64,000 bases of DNA from Cutibacterium porci (GCF_009696315.1 NZ_VUMG01000003.1:1-64000), one strand, 5' to 3'. Numbered from the stretch's first letter, positions 17,694 through 26,411 are shown. Numbers and translations are program-made. Notes: a model not told the origin generated them from the letters alone.

Positions 17694-18093
17694 CGTCGCC
17701 GTGACGTCCGGTGACACGACCATCCGTGTCACCGGACTCCGGTCGACGCTGCGCGACCTCCAGCGCGCCGGAGCCGACGCCGAGGACATGAAAACCCTCA
17801 TGCACCAACTCGGCTCCATCGTCGCCACCGCAGCCCAGCCACTCGCACGCCACCACACCGGGGCCATGGCCTCCTCGATCCGGCCCGGACGAGGCAAGAC
17901 CAAAGCCGTCATCCGGGCAGGAGGAGCGAGGGTGCCCTACGCCGGCGTGCAGCACTACGGCTGGCCCCGACACCACATCTCACCAAACCCGTTCCTGGTC
18001 GACGCGATTAACGCCACCCGCCCGCGTGTCCTCGCCCAACTCGACAAGGGCCTGGTCGACCTCATCGGAAAACGACATTTCGACATCAAGTGA
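17680..18093 (+). CDS. HK97 gp10-like head-tail/tail completion protein
   Basis: 137 aa when read from TTG at 17680; GTG at 17701 gives 130 aa and may be the true start. The C-terminal part (RVPYAGVQHYGWPRHHISPNPFLVDAINATRP) carries the Y-x-x-V-x-(H/E)-G...NPFL pattern of the HK97 gp10 family. In most siphophages this gene precedes the tube gene; here it follows, a small reordering. Confidence 0.75.
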   Translation: MTGADVAVTSGDTTIRVTGLRSTLRDLQRAGADAEDMKTLMHQLGSIVATAAQPLARHHTGAMASSIRPGRGKTKAVIRAGGARVPYAGVQHYGWPRHHISPNPFLVDAINATRPRVLAQLDKGLVDLIGKRHFDIK

Positions 18094-18099
18094 GGACCC

Positions 18100-18372
18100 A
18101 TGTTCGACACCTCAACCCTCCACCTCGGAGACCTCGAGACCCTCGAGACCGACCTCGGAGTCTCCCTCCAGGACATTGCCGACATCAACATCAGCACCGA
18201 CGACCAGGGCAGCCCCACCACCATGCCGCCCGCCCGCGTCATGGTCGCCATCGGCTGGCTCATGCTCAAGTCGGACAACCCGGCCGCCACCCTCGACGAG
18301 GCCCGAGCCATGTCCCTCGACGACATCACCGCCCGCCTCGCCGATGACACCGAGGAGGCAGCGGGGGAATGA
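18100..18372 (+). CDS. Tail assembly chaperone G
   Basis: The 90-aa acidic protein lies directly upstream of the tape measure with a short overlapping -1 frame ORF (18369). This is the standard G/GT chaperone layout. At the end the codons GCG GGG GAA TGA form GGGGGAA (18363-18369), a plausible -1 slippery site that would join it to the 18369 frame. Confidence 0.8.
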   Translation: MFDTSTLHLGDLETLETDLGVSLQDIADINISTDDQGSPTTMPPARVMVAIGWLMLKSDNPAATLDEARAMSLDDITARLADDTEEAAGE

Positions 18373-18506
18373 CCGGCCCGGACGAGTGGACCAGAACAGT
18401 CGCACGGATCGCCGTGGCGACCGGCTGGACCCTCGACCAGGTCCGGGCGCTCACCCTCGACGAGGCCACCGCCATCGTCGCCGCCATCAACGAAGAAAGG
18501 TCATGA
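18369..18506 (+). CDS. Tail assembly chaperone T region (frameshift extension or small ORF)
   Basis: 45 codons in the -1 frame relative to the chaperone at 18100, starting at an ATGA overlap with its stop and ending 1 bp before the tape-measure ATG. The sequence (DEWTRTVARIAVATGWTLDQVRALTLDEATAIVAAIN) looks like the C-terminal domain of GT chaperones. Expression may be by -1 frameshift at GGGGGAA or by restart at the overlapping ATG. Confidence 0.7.
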   Translation: MTGPDEWTRTVARIAVATGWTLDQVRALTLDEATAIVAAINEERS

Positions 18507-18507
18507 C

Positions 18508-20625
18508 ATGGCAGGACACACCATCCAAGTGTCTGTGCTGGCAGACACCCGGAAGTTCTCCCGCGCGATGTCGAACCTGTCGAAGGCCACCGGCTTCGAC
18601 AAACTGACCTCGGTCGCCAAGAAGGCCGGAGCGGCACTGGCCACCGTCGGAGCAGCCGCCGGAGCCGCGGCCATCAAACTCGTCAAGGACTCCATCTCCG
18701 AGGCATCCAACCTCGAACAGTCCATGGGAGCCGTCGACGACGTCTTCGGCAAGTCGTCGGGAACCGTCAAACAATGGGCCGCCGACGCCGCCACATCAGT
18801 CGGCCTCTCCAAGAATGAGTACAGCGAACTCGCCGTCCTCATGGGCACGCAGTTACACAATGGCGGGACCGCCATGAAGGACCTGGCAGGCAAAACCAAC
18901 GACCTCATCAAGGTGGGAGCCGACCTGTCCGCCGAGTTCGGAGGATCCACCAAGGACGCCGTCGAAGCCATCTCCTCGGCACTCAAGGGCGAACGCGATC
19001 CGATCGAGCGCTACGGCGTCAGCCTCAAGCAGGCGACAATCGACGCGAAGGCCGCCTCAATGGGGTTCAAGAAGGTCGGAGGGTCCTTCTCGAACCAGGC
19101 ACAGCAGGCCGCCACCCTCGCCCTCATCACCGAGCAGACAGCCGCCGCACACGGCAAGTTCGCCCGCGAGACCGACACCACCCAGCACAAGGTGCAAGTC
19201 CTCCAGGCCCGCTTCGCCAACATCAAGGCCACCATCGGAGCGCAACTCCTGCCCGTCCTCAACCGGCTGCTCGACGTCGTCGGACGCAACATGGACCCCG
19301 CCTTCGCCACCGCACAACGGGCCGTCGACAAGGTCAAGCCGTCACTGACACAGTTGGGTCAGATCGCCACCACCACCGTCATCCCCGCGCTCAAGAACGC
19401 CGCATCGGCGGCCGTGGCGATGCTCCCCACCATCGTCCAGGCTGCGAAGACACTGTCCGAGCACAAGACCACCCTCACCGTGCTGGCCACCACGATCGGC
19501 ACCGTCGTTGCCGGGGTCAAGGCATGGAAGACGGCCCAGGCCGTCGCCAATGCCACCCAGGCAGCGACCCTCGTCGTCCTGCGAGCCGTCCGCGATGCCC
19601 ACATGCTCGCCGTCGCAGCCAAGGCCAAGGACATCGCCATCATGGCCGCCCACAAGATCGCCTCCGCCGCCTCGACGGCTGCACAATGGGCGCTCAACGG
19701 CGCCATGAACGCCAACCCGATCGGCCTGGTCGTCATCGCCCTGGGCGCCCTCGTCGCCGCCCTCGTTATCGCCTGGAAGAAGTCGGCCACCTTCCGGGCC
19801 GTCGTCACCGCGGCATGGAACGGCATCAAGCACGCCGCCACCGCCGGGGGGCATGCATTCATGTCCGTGCTCCGGTCGATCGGGTCGGCCCTGTCCACGG
19901 CCGTCAACGCCGTCAAACGGTTCGGCTCGTCCGTGAAGTCCCACATCACCTCCGCCTGGAACTCGGCCCGCTCCGCCACCTCCCGCGGCGTCTCCGGCGT
20001 CATCTCCTTCGTTCGAGGCCTGCCGGGCAAGGCCGTCTCCGCGCTGTCGTCGCTGGGCCACCGGATCGCCTCGGTCATGTCGAGGGCGTGGAACTCGGCC
20101 CGCTCCGCCACCTCCCACGGCATGTCCTCCCTGGTCTCCACCGTGCGAGGCCTGCCCGGCCGTGTCGTATCCGGCATCGGCAACATGGCGGCGCGGACCC
20201 GCTCCATCGGGTCGAACATCATCTCCGGCATGATCTCCGGTGTGCGCTCCGCCGCCGGGAACCTGGTCTCAGCGGCCAAGAACGCCGTCGGCAACGCCAT
20301 CAACGCCGCCAAGGCCCGCCTCGGAATCCACTCCCCGTCGACAGTGTTCCGTGACATCGGTGTCCAAACTGTCCGAGGCATGGAACTCGGCCTGACCGAC
20401 CGCGCCAGCCGACTTGCCGCAGCGTCGAGAGTCATCGCTACCACCGTGACCAAAAATGCCACTCCCGCCCCGCTTGACCTGGCTTTCACCGGAAACAGCA
20501 CTCCAGCAGTGACCGCTGCACCTATCACCGTCAACGTGCAGTGCCTCGACCCAACACCAGCAGTCGGCCGCATGATCGTGCAAGCCATCCGCGACGCGCA
20601 GCGTAGAGGAGTAGCGATCATATGA
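18508..20625 (+). CDS. Tape measure protein
   Basis: The 705-aa protein has an N-terminal phage tape-measure domain (ISEASNLEQSMGAVDDVFGKSSGTVKQWAADA, residues ~54-90), Ala-rich helices, a hydrophobic region (IGLVVIALGALVAALVIAWKK, ~ residues 405-425) and a C-terminal ending IHSPSTVFRDIGVQTVRGMELGL typical of actinobacterial tape measures. Two copies of a 44-aa unit (WNSARSATSRG/HG...VRGLPG) begin at 19957 and 20089. At about 1.5 angstrom per residue it predicts a tail near 100 nm. Confidence 0.92.
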   Translation: MAGHTIQVSVLADTRKFSRAMSNLSKATGFDKLTSVAKKAGAALATVGAAAGAAAIKLVKDSISEASNLEQSMGAVDDVFGKSSGTVKQWAADAATSVGLSKNEYSELAVLMGTQLHNGGTAMKDLAGKTNDLIKVGADLSAEFGGSTKDAVEAISSALKGERDPIERYGVSLKQATIDAKAASMGFKKVGGSFSNQAQQAATLALITEQTAAAHGKFARETDTTQHKVQVLQARFANIKATIGAQLLPVLNRLLDVVGRNMDPAFATAQRAVDKVKPSLTQLGQIATTTVIPALKNAASAAVAMLPTIVQAAKTLSEHKTTLTVLATTIGTVVAGVKAWKTAQAVANATQAATLVVLRAVRDAHMLAVAAKAKDIAIMAAHKIASAASTAAQWALNGAMNANPIGLVVIALGALVAALVIAWKKSATFRAVVTAAWNGIKHAATAGGHAFMSVLRSIGSALSTAVNAVKRFGSSVKSHITSAWNSARSATSRGVSGVISFVRGLPGKAVSALSSLGHRIASVMSRAWNSARSATSHGMSSLVSTVRGLPGRVVSGIGNMAARTRSIGSNIISGMISGVRSAAGNLVSAAKNAVGNAINAAKARLGIHSPSTVFRDIGVQTVRGMELGLTDRASRLAAASRVIATTVTKNATPAPLDLAFTGNSTPAVTAAPITVNVQCLDPTPAVGRMIVQAIRDAQRRGVAII

Positions 20626-21842
20626 GCGAGATCACGTGGCCTAACGACATCGCCCTCGAGGTGTTCATCCAAGACCCCTCGTCGAAGGCATTCCGGCTGG
20701 ACCTGTCACCGCTCGGATCGGCACCCCTCCAGGAAATGAGCGGCACAGAGATGATCCTCGACGAGGGCCATCTCGATGCCGGAACTCTAGGCGTCGCTGA
20801 GCCGCCCGCCGAATGGTGGTCCATCACAGAGGAATGCACCTCTATCTCCTCCGTCATGGGAGCCCGCCCAGACCTGATCTCCCCGACCGCCGAAACCGGA
20901 ACCCTCGAGGCGACCCTCCGCGATATGCCCGGTCTGCTGTCGATCGGCATCGGCCCCGGAACCCCGATTCGTCTCCGATACGACCAGACACCGCTATGGG
21001 CCGGCTGGATAGACGACGTTACAGTCACCTGGAACAAGGAAGGCGGCTCTACCTCGACGATCACCGCTACCGACTGGGTGTCCCACGCCCAGCGGATCAA
21101 ACGATACGGCCGCCAGATCGACACAGAACCAGCAATCGACAGATTCACACACCTCATCTGGGAAAGCCTCGATGTGGATTTACCCACTATGTGGATACAC
21201 AATCTCACAAATCTCACATCCGCACGGCGAAAGTGCTGCGCCGTCCTCGACGAAGCCTCGCTCTCCGATCACCTCACATGGTCGGCCACCACCGGAGGAT
21301 TCCTCTGGTGCCCCCGCCCAGACCTTGATGTGGCCTCCGCGACCATCCGCGAAATCAGGAACCCGAACCAGGCAGTATCCTCCGCGTGGTCTGACGTCTC
21401 AGAACCGTCATTCCTTGACGCTGACGTCACCGCAGGCACATCCCAGATCGTCAACGAGCTCGAACTGTCACAGCACTTCATCTCACGTGACGACGGGCAA
21501 CAGTCCGTTGGAACAACGACCTCGACATGGCGAGACGCGGCATCGATCTCCAACTGGGGAATCCGCCCAGCAACCACTAACGTCTCTGTATCAGACACCG
21601 CTGACCTACCAGCAGTCGCCGCCGACATCATGGCCCGATCCACTGCCAAAGGAGAGACAGTCTCGTCCATCACTGTCAAAGGCACCGACTGGATCGCCAC
21701 GGAAACCCCGCCCCAACCCCTCGACGCCACCGCCGCCGTCATCCGCGGACGAGTACATCACCTCATCGTCGCGACCGTCGCCCACTCTCTCACCCCAATC
21801 ACCTGGACCACCACCCTCACCACCATCAGGAGCGTGCCATGA
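20622..21842 (+). CDS. Minor tail protein (distal tail/baseplate type)
   Basis: The 406-aa protein follows the tape measure with a 4-bp overlap, where siphophages encode distal tail and tail-associated proteins. Beta-rich N-terminal half (PTAETGTLEATLRDMPGLLS...GTPIRLRYDQTPLWAGWIDDVTVTW) resembles tail proteins that form the tip hub. No enzymatic motif is visible. With the next two genes it must supply the whole tip, which is unusually economical. Confidence 0.7.
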   Translation: MSEITWPNDIALEVFIQDPSSKAFRLDLSPLGSAPLQEMSGTEMILDEGHLDAGTLGVAEPPAEWWSITEECTSISSVMGARPDLISPTAETGTLEATLRDMPGLLSIGIGPGTPIRLRYDQTPLWAGWIDDVTVTWNKEGGSTSTITATDWVSHAQRIKRYGRQIDTEPAIDRFTHLIWESLDVDLPTMWIHNLTNLTSARRKCCAVLDEASLSDHLTWSATTGGFLWCPRPDLDVASATIREIRNPNQAVSSAWSDVSEPSFLDADVTAGTSQIVNELELSQHFISRDDGQQSVGTTTSTWRDAASISNWGIRPATTNVSVSDTADLPAVAADIMARSTAKGETVSSITVKGTDWIATETPPQPLDATAAVIRGRVHHLIVATVAHSLTPITWTTTLTTIRSVP

Positions 21843-22213
21843 GTAGTACCCACAAAACATTCCAGACCGGCGAAATCCTAAGCGCCGACGACGTCAACAA
21901 CGCGTTGAATCCTGACACCGCCGACCATATCGCCAGAGCTATCGCCGCCGGAGTCACCACCATCACAACCAACTCGTCACCCGGAACCGTACAAGCGGTC
22001 ACCGTCCCCCTGCCATCTGGCCGTTTCAGCAAGCCTCCAATCGTCGTCACATCAGTGGCGACGGCAGCCGGAGGCACCGGAAAAATCATCTCCCGGGGAT
22101 ATGACACCACCCTCACCACCACGAAAATATGCCTGTTTATGGGAGACGGGCAGAATCTCCCCTCCTCACAGTCAGTGCCCGTCTCGTGGATCGCAATTCA
22201 GATGGATGCCTGA
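21839..22213 (+). CDS. Small tail-tip/receptor-binding candidate
   Basis: 124 aa with an N-terminal helix (TFQTGEILSADDVNNALNP), resembling the start of tail-fibre proteins, and a short beta-rich C-terminal domain (PPIVVTSVATAAGGTG...CLFMGDGQNLPSSQSVPVSWIAIQ) like compact phage receptor-binding modules. Overlaps its upstream neighbour by 4 bp. The assignment is by position and pattern. Confidence 0.6.
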   Translation: MSSTHKTFQTGEILSADDVNNALNPDTADHIARAIAAGVTTITTNSSPGTVQAVTVPLPSGRFSKPPIVVTSVATAAGGTGKIISRGYDTTLTTTKICLFMGDGQNLPSSQSVPVSWIAIQMDA

Positions 22214-22565
22214 CATGAGACTGATCCCACTCGACCAGCTCGATGACATGATTGTCGCCCTCGCCGCCCTCATCACTGCCGCCGGAGCCCTCGCCGGAGC
22301 CATCGTGCAAGGAGCCAAAACTCGTGCCGAGATCGGCTCACTCCACCGCAAGGTCACTAGCGAGATGGACCCCGACCATGGTGCCAGTCTCCGCGACGCT
22401 GTCAACCGGATCGAGGCTACACAACACGACAATGCCCGAACTATGCGCGGCATGGCCCGCGACATAGGGAGACTCGCTGACGCCGACCAGCGCATCGAGA
22501 CGACCGCTCACGACGAGCATGAGCGACTGAATCACAGAATCGACAAAATAGAGGGTTCCTTATGA
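22206..22565 (+). CDS. Membrane-anchored coiled-coil protein
   Basis: About 119 aa (ATG at 22206, or 116 aa from 22215). One hydrophobic segment (MIVALAALITAAGALAGAIVQGA) is followed by a coiled coil (LRDAVNRIEATQHDNARTMRGMARDIGRLADADQRIE...NHRIDKIEGSL). Proteins of this shape lie before the lysin in many actinophages and may act in the lysis cassette; function unproven. Confidence 0.65.
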   Translation: MPDMRLIPLDQLDDMIVALAALITAAGALAGAIVQGAKTRAEIGSLHRKVTSEMDPDHGASLRDAVNRIEATQHDNARTMRGMARDIGRLADADQRIETTAHDEHERLNHRIDKIEGSL

Positions 22566-23416
22566 AATACATTCCCGCGACACATCACGGAGGCCACACG
22601 AACACCCCCTTCACCCGGATCGTGATCCACGCCACCTGCCCCGACCTTGGCTTCCCCCACGCATCAGCTGGTGGACAGGCAAAAGCCACCGCACGCTATT
22701 TCCAATCAGAGCAGTCTGCCGGATCAGCACACTATGTGTGCGACATCGCCGAGACTATCCAATGCCTGCCCGATGACGTGATCGCCTGGCACGCCCCACC
22801 AAACAGAAGGTCGATCGGAATCGAAATATGTGCCGACGGCGGCTCCCGCTCCTCATTCCAGCACCCCGAGCACGCCTACACCAGATCCCAATGGCTCAGC
22901 CCCCAAGTGTGGCCCGCCGTCGCCCGTGCCGCCGCGCTCACCCGCGACCTCTGCCACCGCCACAACATTCCGATGCAACAACTCTCCGTTGCTGATGTGA
23001 AAGCCGGGAAGCACGGAATCTGCGGCCACAACGACGTATCCGAGGCATTCCACAAGTCCGACCATGACGACCCCGGCCCCACATTCCCGTGGGACCAATT
23101 CATCAAAGAGGTTAGAACACCAGGACAACAAGATACGAAACCTTCCGTACCAACACCATCACTCACAGAAATAGGAGACCAGGACATGAACGGGTGCTAC
23201 TACAACCTCAATTCGAAAACACGGACGTACCTTATCTTCGATAGCCGTTCCGGATTTTACCACGAATTCTCCCAAGGCAATGGGAACGGCCCCATGAGCC
23301 CAGACTATGTAAATCCGATCGCCAAAGGATGGGACACCGGATCATGGCCGGCAATCTCCCCAGGCCACGCGAAAGTGCTCAAGGCCGCCCTCGATAAAGT
23401 CCGGAAAGGAATCTGA
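22562..23416 (+). CDS. Endolysin, N-acetylmuramoyl-L-alanine amidase
   Basis: 284 aa. Residues ~15-180 form an Amidase_2 (peptidoglycan-recognition fold) zinc amidase: IVIHATCPD supplies a zinc His, HYVCDI and IAWHAP are core motifs, and GHNDVSEAFHKSDHDDPGP holds the downstream His/Asp ligands. A linker (~190-210) leads to a C-terminal module (GCYYNLNSKTRTYLIFDSRSG...) that is probably the cell-wall binding part. It overlaps its neighbour by 4 bp and precedes the holin. Confidence 0.9.
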   Translation: MKYIPATHHGGHTNTPFTRIVIHATCPDLGFPHASAGGQAKATARYFQSEQSAGSAHYVCDIAETIQCLPDDVIAWHAPPNRRSIGIEICADGGSRSSFQHPEHAYTRSQWLSPQVWPAVARAAALTRDLCHRHNIPMQQLSVADVKAGKHGICGHNDVSEAFHKSDHDDPGPTFPWDQFIKEVRTPGQQDTKPSVPTPSLTEIGDQDMNGCYYNLNSKTRTYLIFDSRSGFYHEFSQGNGNGPMSPDYVNPIAKGWDTGSWPAISPGHAKVLKAALDKVRKGI

Positions 23417-23419
23417 CAC

Positions 23420-23710
23420 ATGTGGAAAATCGACAGTATCCTCTCGCTGACCGGTCGCCGATGGCTCTACGGAGTAGCTACGGCAGCAATCCCTCTACTC
23501 ATCGCGGTCGGGGCTATCAGCGACGAGCAAGCCCCGCTGTGGGTCGCCCTCATCGGAGCGGTACTCGTGCCCGGTGTCGCCCTCTCGGCGACCGTCCCCG
23601 ACACCAGCCACGCTGTCATCCCACCAGCCGTCGCCGAGGCCATCATCCCCGACGACGACTCCATCGACATGGCCATCATCGACCCCGAACCGCGCCACGG
23701 ACAGGAATAA
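23420..23710 (+). CDS. Holin
   Basis: The 96-aa protein has two membrane segments (LYGVATAAIPLLIAVGAIS and PLWVALIGAVLVPGVALSAT) and an acidic C-terminal tail (IIPDDDSIDMAIIDPEP). Its place 3 bp after the endolysin and its size support a holin that lets the amidase reach the wall. It is the last rightward gene and converges on the integrase. Confidence 0.78.
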   Translation: MWKIDSILSLTGRRWLYGVATAAIPLLIAVGAISDEQAPLWVALIGAVLVPGVALSATVPDTSHAVIPPAVAEAIIPDDDSIDMAIIDPEPRHGQE

Positions 23711-23742
23711 CCATGCAGCATGATGTGGCAAACAATGGCTAG

Positions 23743-24567
23743 TCACGCGGCCGCATCCATCACGACCCTCAGCCGCGACGGCTCGGTCAACACATAGAGT
23801 CGCGTGGTCTCTGGCTTCGAGTGACCTAGCAGGTCCTGGACTGCCAGCAGATCGTGCGAAGTCCAGTAGGCCCGAGTGGCGAACCTGTGCCGCAACGTGT
23901 GGCATGTCCACCCCTCGGGCAGGACCGCTGACACAAGCTCACCCACGCGGGCCGCCGACAGGTGACCGTGATCCTGGCCTGGGAACACCCACCCGGGACC
24001 ATGCCGCCGGAGAGCACGGGCAATGTCATCGGGCAACGGGACGAGCCGGTCCTTGTCGCCCTTGCCGCGCACCATGAGGGACCATCCGTCTAGGTCTCGC
24101 ACGAGGTCACCGGACGAGATGCAGGCAATCTCACCGCGCCGCAGGCCGCATCTGGACGCCAGCTCGACCATGAGCCGTGTCCTCTCATCAGCATCCCGCA
24201 TCGCCGCGCTGACAGCCTCATCAGGTGCCGGACGCGGGAAATGCCGGGCCGGACGGATAGCTGGAACATCAAGGGTAGGATCGTACTCAATCCAGCCCCG
24301 CCGGACAGCCCAACCGTAGAACCCCGCAACCCCAGCCCGGTGAGACCTCATCGTCTCCCGCGACCATCCCGACGATGACAACCACGTCACGATCTGCTCC
24401 CCGCGTACCTCCCACGGCCCGCACCCGACCCACTCGCCGAGCCGCAAAATCTGATACCGCCTGAGTTGCACTGTCGTGGACGGTCGTCCAGCCGCCCTCA
24501 ACCAATCACACCATTGCGTCGCGGCACTCACCCACGTGTCAGGCCGCACGGGCAAACCTCTCTCCAT
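23743..24567 (-). CDS. int: Tyrosine integrase of the simple type, with Ala-rich C-terminus
   Basis: 274 aa from ATG at 24567 (TTG at 24597 would add 10 aa). It has an N-terminal core-binding domain but little or no arm-type DNA-binding domain before it. Catalytic residues: Arg143 (GLRRGE), His223 and Arg226 (HTLRHR), His249 (LLGH), Tyr258 (TTRLYVL). The protein ends MDAAA, resembling an ssrA-type degron. attR begins 44 bp upstream, so integration cuts the gene off from the upstream repressor promoter that would drive it in the phage form. Confidence 0.93.
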   Translation of the reverse strand: MERGLPVRPDTWVSAATQWCDWLRAAGRPSTTVQLRRYQILRLGEWVGCGPWEVRGEQIVTWLSSSGWSRETMRSHRAGVAGFYGWAVRRGWIEYDPTLDVPAIRPARHFPRPAPDEAVSAAMRDADERTRLMVELASRCGLRRGEIACISSGDLVRDLDGWSLMVRGKGDKDRLVPLPDDIARALRRHGPGWVFPGQDHGHLSAARVGELVSAVLPEGWTCHTLRHRFATRAYWTSHDLLAVQDLLGHSKPETTRLYVLTEPSRLRVVMDAAA

Positions 24568-24610
24568 GACCAGATAGTGCCCTAAACGCCATGACAACGC
24601 CCAAAGCCTT

Positions 24611-24648
24611 ATCAGCGGGTTCAGGGTTCGAGTCCCTGGCGGCGCACC
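24611..24648 (+). repeat. attR core (38-bp direct repeat)
   Basis: Identical to attL 8682-8719 and consisting of the 3' part of tRNA-Lys without its 5' half. To its left is phage sequence (AAAGCCTT) that encodes, on the minus strand, the missing 23-residue tail of the phage-form repressor ending at the TGA 24541-24539. To its right is host DNA with the original tRNA terminator. Confidence 0.95.
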
Positions 24649-24655
24649 GAAGTGG

Positions 24656-24695
24656 AAGTCGTTTCACCCTCCAACTGGGGTGAAACGACTTTTTC
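24656..24695 (+). terminator. Original tRNA-Lys terminator, displaced by the prophage
   Basis: A perfect 14-bp stem AAGTCGTTTCACCC (24656-24669) / GGGTGAAACGACTT (24678-24691) with an 8-nt loop is followed by TTTTC. It directly follows attR, so before integration it ended the tRNA-Lys transcript. Confidence 0.85.
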
Positions 24696-24936
24696 ATTGC
24701 CACCATGGCTCCAGCTGGCAGCATACAGTTCTGGGTTCATCACCATCGCATACCCCATCTCTAGTAGAGACTTACCTCTTTTCACAGAACACCCAAGCTA
24801 GATCGGTCATAATCCCACACTTTGGACTGACACTCTTGCGAGATATTACCTCTCATCCCCACATCTTCTGCACAATTATTCAGCTCAACACCGAAACAGC
24901 GTGCACACACGCCGGGGACACAGTGTAGGGTGCTGC
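24696..24936. other. Non-coding stretch between attR terminator and sugar-transport promoter
   Basis: No convincing gene on either strand. The short ORFs lack ribosome binding sites and normal composition. It is AT-richer than its surroundings, and I see no RNA motif or repeat that I can name. Confidence 0.5.
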
Positions 24937-24965
24937 TTACGGTTGTGATCTACCGCACCTATAGA
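24937..24965 (+). promoter_or_regulatory. candidate promoter of the sugar ABC operon
   Basis: TTACGG (24937-24942) and TATAGA (24960-24965) are 17 bp apart. The -10 is five of six. The leader downstream holds GATGTC repeats (24985, 24995) and the inverse GACATC (25007), a possible operator for a sugar regulator. The gene starts at 25038. Confidence 0.45.
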
Positions 24966-25037
24966 AAGCCGCCGATGCACAAGTGATGTCGCTTGATGTC
25001 ATTGTCGACATCGCTGTTTCAAGGAGGAAGAAGTCAC

Positions 25038-26351
25038 ATGATGCACTACACGCACTCCCGCCGAGCCTTCATTCAGGGCTCTATCGGAGCACTGGCGCTC
25101 AGTGCCTTGGCCGCCTGTTCCAATGGCGACTCGAAGGGTTCGGAATCCAACAAACCCGCAGCCAAAAAAGAGGACTTCACTGGTGAGGGCCCCATCAGTT
25201 GGGTTCAGGGCAAGGACTTCTCTGGCGGGATGGTCCAGAAGCGCCTCGACGAATGGAATAAAAAGTATCCCAAGGAAAAAGTTACCCTCATTGAGCTGTC
25301 TTCCGAGGCGGATCAACAGCGCCAGTCACTCATCAATGCCGCCCAGACCAACTCTGCGGCTTACGACGTCATCGGCCTTGATTTAGTGTGGGTAGCCGAG
25401 TTCGCCGCCAACCGTTGGATCGTTGAAATCCCGTCAGATATGAAACCTGACGGCGTCATCGACTCAGTGTGGGAAACCGGCTCCTACCGCAACAAGCAAT
25501 ACGCCGTCCCGTACGCCACTGACGCACCGATCATGTACTACCGCAAGGACTTCCTCGAGAAGGCCAAGGTTGAGGTTCCTAAGACGTGGGAAGACGTTAA
25601 TAAGGCCGTTGAAGCCGTCCGCAAACTCCCTGGGATGCAGAATATCGGCGGCTTTGGCGGTCAGTGGGCCAAGTACGAAGGTTTGACTTGTAACATCGCC
25701 GAGTTCATCAATACCTGTGGTGGTGGGATCGTCGACGACTCCGGCAAGGTGACCGTCGATTCCCCGGAATCCATCAAGGGCATCCAGACAGCCATCGATG
25801 CTTTCAAGTCCAAGCTTATCCCGACCGCTGCTTTAGAGTGGAAGGAAGAGGATAGCCGCAACGGCTTCGAATCTGGCAAAGTCCTCTTCCTGCGCAACTG
25901 GCCCTATCAGTACGGCAACGACCTTAAAGAACTCGGCCCGGATAAGTTCGGCGTAGCCCCGCTGCCCTCCATTGACGGCAAGCCCTACATGCCGACCCTG
26001 GGTGGCCACAACTGTGCTATTACCACCAACTGCAAGAACAAGGCCACGGCCCTTAAATTCGTCAAGTGGTGGACCAGTAAAGAGTCTGAACAATACAACC
26101 TTGAGAAGCAGTCCAACGCCCCCATCTACGGCGAGCTATACACCAAGGACGAGAACGTCAAGAAGTTCCCGTACTTGCCAACCTTGAAGAGTTCTCTCGA
26201 TGCCGCCAAGGGACGTCCTCACGCCGTCGCCTATGGTGACGTCACCGCAGCCATTCAGGACGCCATCTACCCAGCTCTGCAAGGCACGGGTGATGCCGAG
26301 AGCGCAGCCAAGCAACTGGCTGACAAGCTCAAGACGATCATCAAGAACTGA
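25038..26351 (+). CDS. Sugar ABC transporter substrate-binding lipoprotein
   Basis: The 437-aa extracytoplasmic solute-binding protein (family 1, maltose/trehalose type) has a Tat-like signal with SRRAFIQG and a lipobox LAAC near residue 29. The mature part carries the family segment YAVPYATDAPIMYYRKDFLEKAKVEVPKTWEDV. Strong AGGAGG precedes the ATGs at 25038 and 25041. First gene of an operon with two permeases; no ATPase gene follows, so a shared MsiK-type ATPase elsewhere is likely. The sugar cannot be named from sequence. Confidence 0.9.
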   Translation: MMHYTHSRRAFIQGSIGALALSALAACSNGDSKGSESNKPAAKKEDFTGEGPISWVQGKDFSGGMVQKRLDEWNKKYPKEKVTLIELSSEADQQRQSLINAAQTNSAAYDVIGLDLVWVAEFAANRWIVEIPSDMKPDGVIDSVWETGSYRNKQYAVPYATDAPIMYYRKDFLEKAKVEVPKTWEDVNKAVEAVRKLPGMQNIGGFGGQWAKYEGLTCNIAEFINTCGGGIVDDSGKVTVDSPESIKGIQTAIDAFKSKLIPTAALEWKEEDSRNGFESGKVLFLRNWPYQYGNDLKELGPDKFGVAPLPSIDGKPYMPTLGGHNCAITTNCKNKATALKFVKWWTSKESEQYNLEKQSNAPIYGELYTKDENVKKFPYLPTLKSSLDAAKGRPHAVAYGDVTAAIQDAIYPALQGTGDAESAAKQLADKLKTIIKN

Positions 26352-26374
26352 CTGCCACGCAGAACTGACCACAT

Positions 26375-26411
26375 AGATACGGCGGAGCGGATCACCCACC
26401 CCGCCGTATCT
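26375..26411 (+). terminator. Intergenic hairpin between binding protein and permeases
   Basis: A perfect 11-bp stem AGATACGGCGG (26375-26385) / CCGCCGTATCT (26401-26411) with a 15-nt loop and no U-run. It is more likely an mRNA-protecting or partially terminating hairpin that lowers permease expression relative to the binding protein, as in many such operons. Confidence 0.6.

Noticed and set aside
19359-20672. 437-codon minus-strand ORF opposite the tape measure gene
   Set aside because: Antisense of a highly biased GC-rich gene; repeated Ala/Arg/Met composition and no independent start signal.
24539-24724. Minus-strand ORF of 61 codons across attR as an independent gene
   Set aside because: Its 5' half is host sequence including the displaced tRNA terminator. 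It is the detached tail of the phage-form repressor, meaningful only when attP is rejoined.
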